Source: Pomphorhynchus laevis | Lineage: Eukaryota > Acanthocephala > Palaeacanthocephala > Echinorhynchida > Pomphorhynchidae | NCBI GenBank assembly: GCA_012934845.2 | Contig: WNNJ02002583.1 | Location: 1 to 64,000, forward strand | Reading direction: 5' to 3' | DNA length: 64,000 bases | Shown: positions 42,830-53,099 of the stretch, piece by piece | Position numbering within the stretch: position 1 is the stretch's first letter | Layout of the letters: the number at the start of each line of letters is the position of its first letter | Made by a program: the position numbers and the translations under genes | The notes under the pieces: generated by a model | The model's input: the letters and a program-made list of their open reading frames with translations, nothing else | What the model was told of the DNA's origin: nothing | The model's database searches: none

Positions 42830-45350
42830 TTCGACTCAAATCCTTCTTGGTGACTTTAGCATTCCGAACCTAACTGGGAGCTCCCCTTTCGAATGTCCTC
42901 GCGGTGTAAGTCAGATGGATGTCGACTTATAGAATTTTCTTGTAGACAATATAGCTCTTATACAACAAGTCACTCAGTCAACTAGGCTTATGGGAAATAG
43001 CTCCTCTTTATTGGATTTAGTTTTCAGTAAAACATTTCTTGACATACGTGAAGTTCAATATGACCCTCCCATTGGACTCAGTGACCATCTTGTCATTAAG
43101 TTTTTTACTGGTTTCTGTGCCGAAGCCCCACCTAACGCAGTTAAGTACTTCAAACGCAAATGGAATAAGGTGGATACGGATGCCCTCCGTAAGCTTACAG
43201 TACGATTGGGTCTTCACAACAGTGTTGTCAGTGATATCGATGATTGGAAAACTTTGTCTGTTTCTCTCAACTATCTTACGGATTGCGTAGCCCCATTGAA
43301 AACCGTACAATCCTCTTCGAAACTTAAACCACCGTGGTTTGATCATGAGTTACTTGACATTTTGAAGATGCGAAATAAACTATTTAAGTCATCTCTGAAA
43401 ATTCAGGGTCTTCGGTCAGAATACCTTCAATATCGTCGTCGTTTCAGCTCTATAAAGAAAATAAAAAGACAAAGGTATGAAGCTGGAATAATATCATCAT
43501 ATCGAACTTCTTCCAAACCATTCTGGCGGTATGTGAATCAAAATAAAAAATGATTCAATCAATCACAGTGTTAAATCATGGGGGCAGAATTGTACGAGAA
43601 CCTGATGAAATCGTGAGTGTGCTAGCGACAGCGCTTGAACTTGATTGTTCCACGCCATCTAAAGGCTTCCGTATAGCGCACACTCCTGAGGCATTCACGT
43701 CGTATATGCCGCTTGTTCACCAAGCTGAGGTTTTGCGGGAACTGTACGGATTGTCACCATATACTTCGGCCGGGCCAGACGGTATACACACCTTTATCCT
43801 CTAATATCTCCATGATCTATTAGAATCGCCACTATCAGAGATGTTTAACATGTCGATACATACTTTGCGCATCTCTGATCACTGGAGACAATCTTACGCC
43901 ATCCTCATTCATAAAAAGAGGTAGCAGAGACGATCCGTTCAATTATCGTGCAGTATGCCTGACGAGTATTGTATGCAAATGCCTCGAGAGGTTTGTGCAT
44001 AAATACATTACCACTCACATGGAAAGAGGTAAGCTACTACACCCATCTCAGCATGGCTTTCGTACCGGCAGGTCCTGCCTTAGCAATCTAATTACGGCAC
44101 GTGAAAGTTGGACAGACATAGTTGCAAACGGGGATATGGTTGATGTAATTTACATTGACTTTAGTAGGGCGTTCGACCGAGTACCGCACGATCTTTTGCT
44201 CTTACTGTTGGCTCAATACGGGATTGATCCGAGTGTAGTTCGTTGGATCGAGTCGTTCCTGAAAGGTCGATCATATCAAGTTAGTTTAGGGAGTAGCCTT
44301 TTTCCTCCACGAAATACTTACGCAGGTGTTCCTCAGGGATCGGTCCTGGGACCCTTGTTATTCAATATTTTTCTTCAGGATCTACTTGTAAGATTAGAAT
44401 GTGATGTACTAGCGTTTGCGGATGACCTGAAGTTATAAAGTGTGTGCGTTCATATGATAACTGTTTGGAGCTTCAAGATAACCTCGAAACTATAAGCATA
44501 TGGAGCAGGATGACGAGCTTGCTTTTGAATACTTCGAAGTGCAGTCACATGAACTTAGGAGTAAAGAAATTTTCTTTTGTGAATAGTTTAGGTGGTGAGA
44601 CAATTGAGCAGGTACAGTGCACTAGATACTTAGGGGTACTTGTGCACGAATCGTTAAAGAGTCGTCCAAACACAGACAAGATTATTTAGTGGACAATACA
44701 ATTGAACTATGTGCTTCGTAGGTGCTTTCGTTACCCATCTGTGTTTTGTCTTAAAGTGATGTACAACTCAATAATTAGGCCCATTCTTTTATACTGTACA
44801 CCAGCAACATTTCCGTGCACGCGAGGCGAGCTGAATGATTTAGAAAATGTTCTTCGCAGGTTGACGAGGTGCTGTCGTCTTCCGAGTAGTTATTCTTATA
44901 GGGATCGCTTGCGAGAGATGGGTATACCGTCGATTCGGTCTGCGATAGTGTGTAGCGACATCTTATGCTTCAGAGATATGTTACTCGGACGTGATGGGTG
45001 GCCGGCAAACTATATCAAGCGGAACAAACGTTATACGAATCGGGGCCACTCGTTGACTGTGAAAACGCTGCACCATGAGAAGCTGTCTAGAATCAGTCGC
45101 CTATCGCACCGGGCGGTGAGGATGTGGAACTTACTTCCGGAGGATATGGTCGCTATTCAGAGTAGACAGCAGTTCATGCGGAGGATGGAGCAATGGCTGT
45201 GCGAGACAAACTCACAGTCTATACCTGATCGTTATCCTTGGGAGGAATGTTGAATATTTTTTCTTTTCAATATTTTTTCTTTTTTTATATGATCAGACAA
45301 AACAGCCCTACGGCTACAGTCTTGTAATTAAATAAATAAATAAATATATT
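42830..45350 (+). mobile_element. CR1-like LINE, 5'-truncated, decayed ORF2
   Basis: It starts inside the endonuclease (GDFSIPNLTG near 42850; SSLLDLVF at 43000), then a linker and RT: SAGPDGI (43770), QHGFRTGRSCLSNLITARE (44050), YIDFSRAFDRVPHDLL, GVPQGSVLGPLLFN (44330) and FADDLKL (44415). The C-terminal region continues to 45253 (MWNLLPEDMV). Frames change near 43553, 43804, 43930 and 44440, and stops lie near 43804 and 44690. The 3' tail carries CAGCCCTACGGCTACAGTC and ends in (AATA)n at 45330-45350, as expected for CR1-type elements. Confidence 0.9.
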
Positions 45351-45419
45351 GTCACACTCTAAGCCTTGTTCCGAAATGTTGCAATGTTTCAAGATTGACC
45401 TTGAATTAGTCCGTCGATC

Positions 45420-47160
45420 TCTATTCAGTATATGTTGGCTTGATCCCTTAACAGTCGGGATCTAAGTCGGGAGTTGAGATATCATGGCATCAGTTTGAAT
45501 CAGTTCTGCATGGATTGCTTTTGCGATTTTCTCCTGTACACATCACAGTCCTTGGTTTGATAAGGAGATAAAAGACGCTCTCAAATTAAAAAGTAGGCAT
45601 TCGTTAGGTTTTCTAAACAACGAATAGACTATAATTCATTTAAAAATATTAGAAATAGCTTCACATATCTTAAGCATCTGAAAAAATGTCAATTTAAAGA
45701 CAGGTTAGTAAAACTGTCTGTACGCGATCCTAGATCATCGTTCAACAGCTTATTTTAAGAGTGAGGCTGGTTGTATTAGTTCTATCATTAATAACAATGG
45801 ATGCAAGCGAGTTCACGACATTGATATAGCAACTGCTTTTGGTTGTAAATTTCTGGTACCGATTTCTAAAACTCATCTCGAAATGGGGTTTTCTTACTGT
45901 CGATCAATTTATGAAGTTATTCGCATGTTTTCTGTTCATGATGTGATAATGGAGCTCAAGAAGCTCAAATAATCTGGTTCTATCTGTCCTTATCTCCTTC
46001 CATCAATATACTTGAAGAATCTCGCAACGTTATCACCGTTCTTTTGTATTGAATCTTTATTGCTTCTATCAATATTGGTCGATTTCTGAATGTATGGAAA
46101 TGCTCAATCATAAGGCCGTTATACAAAAGAGGCAATTGATGTTCTGTGAAAAGTTATAGACCTGTGAGTTTGACATATGTGCTTTGCCGTATATTGGAGA
46201 GGATATTGTGTCGTATAATCTGCAACTACCTAGAAACTAATAGGTTATTGTGTCATAATCAACATGACTACCGAAAAAGGAAGCAAAACTATAAAGAAGA
46301 AAATTATGTATTTTAATTCATACAAATATTTTATCATATTTGAACAGGACTAAATAAACAAGACTTCCGGAAAAATCACTCAACTGTGACAATTTTTTTG
46401 ATAGCCCGAGAAAGTTAAGGTTACCTGGTGCATGAACGATTCAATGTCGAAGTTGTAATTTTTTATTTCTCGAAGGCTTCTAAATTTGTTCATCATTATA
46501 TTTTGATTTGTAAAATGCAGGCATTGAATATCGATCATATTATTATTCGCTGGGTAGGTGATTTCATATCACACCGTTCGTATCAAGTAAAGTACCCCGT
46601 TCATGATGGCGTCCCTCAAGGTTTGGTATTGGGTCCACTACTATTCTGTATTAACGTTAATGATTTACCTGGTATCCTGAGGTCAGATTCACATTTGTAT
46701 GTGGATGATCTTAAAATTTGGCGAGCAATTTGGTCGAATTTAGATATGGATATAATCCAATCATATATTGTCAACGTTTCTAAATGGGCATGTTCTAACG
46801 ACTTGTCTGTCAATTTATCGAAGTGTGTTTTCATGCGTATACGTTTACGTAATGATGTTCCAAAGCCAACATATCATCTAGGTAGTCAGCTCACAGAAAT
46901 AGTTTCACACGTAAAGGATCTTGGTATATGGATCGCTAACGATTTGTCTACTCACCGACACTGATTATATGTGTACCAAAGCTATACGTATTGTATGTAT
47001 GATTCGACGAATGTTTAGTCTTCTAAATCCCTTGTAATTTAAATCACTTGCAAATGCATTCGTTCTCAGTCATTTACTATATGCATTTCAATGTTCATAT
47101 CCTAGAACGGTTGATGAGTCTACTCGACTTAAAAATGTGATGTGATGGCAACAATGCTCG
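45420..47160 (+). mobile_element. Second CR1-like LINE fragment, more decayed
   Basis: WFDKEIKDALKLKSR near 45560 is a pre-RT linker. 46428-46964 encodes an RT with HDGVPQGLVLGPLLF, YVDDLKIWRAIW and LSVNLSKCVFMRI. The flanking pieces are in other frames. It abuts the Merlin element at about 47.2 kb, and the 3' end is lost. Confidence 0.82.
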
Positions 47161-47233
47161 TTCATTTGGTAAGAGTTCTTCCATATGATGACAGCCTCGT
47201 AGCTCTGGATATGCGTTCTGTACGCAATCTTCG

Positions 47234-48438
47234 GATCAGTGGGAAAAGTTCCCTCATTGAGGGAACTTTTCCCACTGATATCAGATTGTAGGAACTTTTG
47301 GATCTGTGGGAAAAGTTCCTACAAAATGATATCAGTAGGAAAAGTCCCCTCAACGGGGGAACTTTTCCCATTTCTTAATAAAATCATAAAAAACTAATTA
47401 CGTAATACATGATAAAATAAATGTTTTAATTTCTTATCTTCATTAGCTCACAAATTTCTAAAAACCTTTGCTCGTTATTATTAAATTTCCATACAAATTC
47501 TTCTAAAAACTCCGGTCTTTTATGAGTAGCAACACCTTTTCGTCTTTTTATCTCTAAATTAAGTTCATTATTAAAAGATTCTACTGCCTGTGTATTTACG
47601 CCAGTTTCTTGATTGATAAATTCATATTTATGACATACTGTGGCGTGAACATATTCAATACTATTTAATCTTCCGTACGATTTATGTTCGTCGGTCCAAA
47701 TGATACTTCCCTTTTCAACATGTTGACAAATGATTGGTATTATTGTATGTGCGGATTTATTTTCAATTACACACGCAAATGCTCTTGTGATACATGTGTC
47801 ATATTCAACAATGCATAATGCATCGGTCTTATTTCTAGGAGCTCGACCTCGATGGCCCTTAATCTTGTGATTTAACGCGGTTTCGTCTGCTTGTACTATT
47901 TTACCAGGCCCACCGAATTTTATTTCATCCTTGTCATATTTTTTAATTAGAAGTAGTAGCTTTTGTATTATTTTTTATAAGTTTTATGGTCTATTTCCAT
48001 TTCTTTAATTATAACAGATTGTGGGATATTACTTGACCATTTTATAATAACTTGAAGCACATCAAGAAAAGGCAAATATAAGTTTTCGAAAAAGCTATCT
48101 TTTCGTATAGAAATCATCTTTCTATATACTGTACAATCTGTATTGATACACTGCCATGCAGACTTTTCTTTAACTTTCTTATATTTCTTCTTTACCAGGC
48201 CACGGCTACACTTTTCACATATTCTACCACTTAAAAGAAAATTGTTATAAGACAAGAACTTAATTATTGTATCATCGTTCATTTTATCAATTCACGTTCA
48301 AATATATTCATACTCATGAGGGGTTACAAAAAAAACTTTTTTTAATTTTTGGAGAGGGGAAAGTTCCGATCAGTGGGAAAATTTCCCTCATTGAGGGAAC
48401 GTTTCTCACTGATATCAGATTGTAGGAACTTTTCCCCT
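47234..48438 (-). mobile_element. Merlin-type DNA transposon with ISXO2-like transposase
   Basis: The transposase runs on the - strand, 48282 to about 47431. It has a zinc ribbon (ICEKC, WQCINTDC) and SFFENLYLP, then after one frameshift near 47975 a DDE domain: KIVQADET, GSIIWTDEHKSYG and TQAVESFNNELN. Terminal inverted repeats of about 75 bp lie at 47305-47377 and 48355-48438 (GGGAAAAGTTCC cores). A further stretch, 47234-47302, is a direct copy of the right end, so a second end is abutted outside the left terminus. One mutation in about 280 codons makes this much younger than the 11.7-kb copy. Confidence 0.88.
47968..48282 (-). pseudogene. Merlin transposase, N-terminal frame
   Basis: 104 residues carry the zinc-ribbon and helix-turn-helix part of an IS1595/ISXO2-like transposase. 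Reading stops at TAA after KTYKK, but the catalytic domain continues in another frame (LLLLIKKYDKDEIKFGGPGK onward) to 47431. The catalytic Asp, Asp and Glu are all present in that continuation. Confidence 0.85.
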
Positions 48439-48466
48439 CTTCAAAAATTATTAAATATTATCAATA

Positions 48467-48595
48467 TTTTCATTTTCTTCAATGTTTCCACCTCCCTCAA
48501 CGAGTGAGGTGGAAACATTGAAGAAAATGAAAATATTGAAGTCGTTGAATGCCCTGTTGATAAAATCAAGGATTTGTTTTATGATGACCTTAAAA
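48467..48595 (+). pseudogene. Partial NUDT14 duplicate, first half
   Basis: 48500-48590 matches 57739-57825 of the NUDT14 gene (GGAAACATTGAAGAAAATGA onward) nearly base for base. Immediately before it lies an inverted copy of its own start (48467-48502), making a small hairpin. It breaks at TATGATGAC, and the matching remainder is found at 55535. Confidence 0.85.
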
Positions 48596-48865
48596 AAGTT
48601 TGTGAGACCTTAAAAAAGTTTGAGATCTAAAGTAAATACAATTGATTACATCGATTACAACGATTACTTCAACGATTAAAGAATTTAAAATTGTCTTGAT
48701 TATAATAAGTTCTTACAATTTCAAATTGAAATTTAAATCAAATTCCATTGATACCGCAATAAACGAAATCTGTTGGTCGGATCCATTATTCAATAACGAA
48801 TTTTCCGTTTGAAAAATTGATGGAAATTTGAATTCCAGTACAATATCACATTATATGACAAAAAT

Positions 48866-50110
48866 ATGACAAAGAAGACCAACAAGCAAGAGAAACACAA
48901 CAATACAACAAAGTCGGTTGGGTACGCAGATAATGAAGTGGCATGTGACTCTCACGGCTGCACGATATGGACCAAAGTAAGCTTCCCCTCAGACAGTTCT
49001 CAAACAATGACGAGTCGCAATTTCTATTGTGGTTTCTGTGCAGCTCTTGCAATTGCAAATTTAAATAAGACTATTAACGATCTACGCTCACTAACCGAAG
49101 ACACTGATAAACCATTACGATCAGATATCCCTTATACATGTGAAGTATTCGAGCAAGATACAATACCTTCACTAGACAATGAAATCGCCCCGATCAACAT
49201 AACGGCAACATCTGATACTTCAATATTCCGGAAATCTACCCCTACTCGAGTTTGGACACGAGGACATGCAAGATCGCGAATCGTAAAGGCAACAACCCTT
49301 GAAACTTCCTTATTTAACCTTAAATCCGATTTCCTGGATTCGTCAAATCTAGAGAATTCCATCATTTCTCACAAGGATACACAGAAACAAACATTCCATA
49401 TCACTCAGAAAACACATCCAAGGCCGGAAACAAACACAGAAGCACCACATCACACAGCACTCCCAACTTTTTATTGTCCTCAAACAACCCATAGTCTATA
49501 TAAAATGGATGGAACACTCAAACAAATGATAAATCATACCAATTCCACTGTAAACAACACTGATAACCCCAATATACCTATTCTATCTGAGCCTAAACGA
49601 CATAAACGCCGAACATTCGATCGGGATAAATGTTTCATTATTGTAAATTTAAATGAATCACCGAGTCCAAACAGTCTCATCCGGATTAAACATGATGTTG
49701 ATTCAGTAAAGCAAGTTCTTTCAACTGTTCTCCCAACAGAAATATCAGTCGAACAAAATAGACAGGTAATACACCTCTTTCGCATTGGGAAGAAACAAGA
49801 TGGTACCAAACCAAGGCTTTTGAAAGTTGTTGTTGATAGCCCCGAGACTAGTAAGCAAATCATCAAGAATTCCTTTAAGTTAAGGGGCTCCAGTATCAGA
49901 CTTCTACCTGACCTCAGCACTGAAGATAGAAACAGATTGAAATCTGCAAGGAAAGAGCTTCAACAAAGAATTCAAAACGGTGAAAAAAATCTAATTGTGA
50001 AAAATTTTCAAGTTGTGCGGCGAAGGGTAAATACGCGATTCAGCCTCGGAATCCGTCTAACCGTTCCATCGACACTCTCCGCCGCACAGATTCGTGCATC
50101 CACCACGTAA
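48866..50110 (+). CDS. CR1-like LINE ORF1 protein
   Basis: 414 residues, intact. The N terminus is basic (MTKKTNKQEKHN) with a Cys/His cluster, CDSHGCTIW and FYCGFCA, at residues 27-60, resembling the zinc-finger/PHD-like part of CR1 ORF1. The C-terminal half has CFIIVNLNES, RQVIHLFRIGKKQDGTKPRL, IRLLPDLSTEDRNRL and NGEKNLIVKNFQV, the conserved region that binds element RNA in this family. ATG at 48866 is the first in frame. Confidence 0.88.
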   Translation: MTKKTNKQEKHNNTTKSVGYADNEVACDSHGCTIWTKVSFPSDSSQTMTSRNFYCGFCAALAIANLNKTINDLRSLTEDTDKPLRSDIPYTCEVFEQDTIPSLDNEIAPINITATSDTSIFRKSTPTRVWTRGHARSRIVKATTLETSLFNLKSDFLDSSNLENSIISHKDTQKQTFHITQKTHPRPETNTEAPHHTALPTFYCPQTTHSLYKMDGTLKQMINHTNSTVNNTDNPNIPILSEPKRHKRRTFDRDKCFIIVNLNESPSPNSLIRIKHDVDSVKQVLSTVLPTEISVEQNRQVIHLFRIGKKQDGTKPRLLKVVVDSPETSKQIIKNSFKLRGSSIRLLPDLSTEDRNRLKSARKELQQRIQNGEKNLIVKNFQVVRRRVNTRFSLGIRLTVPSTLSAAQIRASTT

Positions 50111-50181
50111 ACATCAATCCAATTTCAACACCAACAGCGACACCACACCACTGCCGTTACTCTCAAAATAATATTTCCATC

Positions 50182-52936
50182 ATGTACTCTAACTGTTTAA
50201 GCATGTACAACAAATTTGACGAAATATTGTGTCTCGTTAATTCAATGAACACAAACATCATAGCATTGAGCGAAACCTGGCTTAACAACGATATATCTGA
50301 TAATGAAATCTCAATCCCAGGCTACTTTGTTATACGATCGGATCGAACCGCCTCAAAAGGAGGTGGAGTTATATTATACGTCAAGCAACCGTTAACCATC
50401 ATCGAGCACAGCATTGTATCAGATGATTCATACAACGAATATCTGTGGGCAACAGTATCTTCTCCTGATAGACAGAAACTAAAAATCGGTTTATTTTACC
50501 GATCTCCGCGCTCCGCAACTGAAAAGATTGGCATCTCTTTACGACATCACCTAACAAGCTTATCACCGATCATTATCCTAGGAGACTTCAATATGCCTCA
50601 TGTCAATTGGGACCTATATACTTCGACACATGGTTGTGATGTTGAATCATCCAATCTCCTTGATACGTTCAACGATCTCAATCTAACCCAGCATATTCAC
50701 GAACCCACTAGAAGGAGGAAGCAATCATCTGCCATTTTAGACCTCTGCTTATCACGAGGGGAACCCACAATTGATGAAATCTCTCTCAGCCCCCTATTGG
50801 CCACAGTGATCATTGTGTCATTAGGCTGGCGCTTTCTGTCAGTCTCTTTAAAACAGCCCCCTCGGCAAAACCCGAATTGAATCCCTTCAAAGCGAATTTC
50901 GCAAGTATGACGCAAGCTATTCGAAACATTCAATGGCCTAATCCATATGAAATTGGCATAGATCAGTGCTGGGAAAATTTCAAATCTACTTTGATCAATG
51001 CTCTAAATTACTTCTCCCCTTTAAAACGTCAGCGCACATCCCACAAAACTCCCATTTGGTTTGACTCGCAGATTAAACAAATGATTAAGACAAGAGACAA
51101 AATTTACAAAAAATTCAAAGAACAGAATTGTTCTTGGACCGATTACAAGGAATTACGAAATCAAGTTACGGCACTCAAACGTCAGAAACGCAGGTGCTTC
51201 GTTTCCAATCTTTGTCGATCATCAAAAAGATATCCCAGTAAATTGTTCAAACATATCAGCTCATTAAAATCAACTACGTCTGAGATTAACTCTATATTTA
51301 TGAAAAACGGTGATCTCACATCTGATGACAAAGCAATTGCCAATATTTTCCTAGATCAATTCACGCTAGAGAGTCCTACCTGTCAGTATTGCCCCAGATT
51401 CTCCACTGCTCAATATCCGTGTTACGAATTTACTCCATTTGATAAATTTGAGGTTCTTAACGAACTTCTAAAGCTACCACGATCAATTGAGGCAGGACCA
51501 GACAATATTCCTCCAATTCTTCTTCGGGAACTTGCACCAGTAATATATGAACCTTTACACACCATATTCGATTTCTCCTTGTCAACAGGCTGTATACCAT
51601 CAGATTGGAAATGTTCTATAATCCGACCTCTCTACAAAAAAGGCGACCGTAATCTAGCAAGCAACTATCGGTCCATAAGCCTTACCTGCGTTGCTTGTAA
51701 AGTGCTAGAGAAACTGCTTTTTAAACGAATCATCGGGCACCTAGAAGATAACCAAGTACTCTGCGACAACCAGCATGGTTTCCGCCCAGGAAGATCTACT
51801 GTCACAAACCTCATACTTGCGAGGAGTGATTGGACCAGATATGCCGAGGCTGGAGTTAGTGTTGATGTTTTGTTTTTCGACCTCAGCAAAGCATTTGATC
51901 GGATATACTATGATGTCCTCCTTATTACGCTGGAACAGTACGGCATCAGAGGAACCCTCCTTAATTGGATTAACTCCTTCCTTAGAAATCGGAAGATTAC
52001 TGTATTGGCTAATAAACAAATGTCAAAAACAAGAAATCCTGGACGCGGTGTTCCTCAGGGATCGGTACTCAGTCCATTGCTCTTCATTATTTACATCAAC
52101 GAGCTTACTACAGCTATTTCGAGTCCATGTGGTTTATATGCCGACGACTTGAAAATTTGGCGACCAATAATCGATAGCCGAGATCCAATGATACTCCAGA
52201 GAGACATTGATAATATTAAGGTATGGTGTAATCAACGGGGACTGGTATTAAACCCCGATAAGTCAAAACATATGCGCATCGGACATCTACACATCAATTC
52301 ATCATATACCATTGACGGAAGAGAAATTGAAACAGTTCTCCAATTTCAAGACCTTGGAGTGATCGTAAATAGAAGCTTATCGACCATCCCACATACCAGT
52401 CACACAGTTGCTAAATGCCGTCGAATTTTAGGACTTATTAGAAGGACCATTGGCTACTTGACGCATCCAGTTTTAAGTTAATTTACAATGCTTATGTCTT
52501 ATCTTTAATGAGATACGCTTCACCTGCCTGTCACCCTCAAACTACGACAGAGATGAACCTGTACGAATCCATATTACGCAAGGCCACACATCTTGTACCC
52601 AGCCAACGCAAGCTCTCATTCATTTTTCGACTTCACGCACTTGGTGTGACCACAGTGAAGAAATCTTTAAAGTCATCTGATTTAATGTTTGTGTGGACAG
52701 CGCTTAATGTTCAAAAAGGGCAGAGGGAACATGTTTGTCGCAAACTGTTCGAACTTCGAAATTCAAACAGATTGAGGGGACATCACCTCACGTTAAAGAC
52801 CCACATTCGTCCACGAAGAAGATTTAACACAATTGTCAACCGAATGTGGAAAAGCTGGAATAAGCTACCAAGTCAAGTGGTTTCGGCCTCCAGTATTTTG
52901 TCCTTCAAGAGAAATCTGAAGAATGTACTAACTTAA
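50182..52936 (+). pseudogene. CR1-like LINE ORF2 (endonuclease, reverse transcriptase)
   Basis: The AP-type endonuclease (50182 on) has IIALSETWLN, GDFNMPHVNW and LDLCLSRG. The RT has SIEAGPDNIPP, NYRSISLTCV, QHGFRPGRSTVTNLILARSD, FFDLSKAFDRI, GVPQGSVLSPLLF and YADDLKIW. The C-terminal domain ends WKSWNKLPSQVV at about 52890. The frame changes once near 50790, where GHSDHC is read in the second frame, and once near 52475 (one T short before AAGTTAATT). Otherwise it is open for about 915 codons. Confidence 0.9.
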
Positions 52937-53099
52937 AACAATCGGATTTTCATTGATATTTTTTTAACCCTGTACCCAGCCTGTACGAGCTCTACGCTCT
53001 TTTGCTGCTATTGTATTTAATTTTTTTTAATTAAAAATACCAGTTTTTATTATAAAAATAAACAACAAATACACATAATATCCTTAAATTTGTTTGCTT

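Larger units (their letters stand above)
48640..53040 (+). mobile_element. CR1-like LINE, nearly full length
   Basis: 5' leader, ORF1 (48866-50110), ORF2 (about 50182-52936) and a 3' region with TACGAGCTCTACGCTCTTTT, ending in T/A-rich sequence. Only two single-base frameshifts separate ORF2 from an intact frame, so it is among the youngest elements here. It lies tail-to-tail with the - strand element at 53.1-55.5 kb. Confidence 0.9.
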
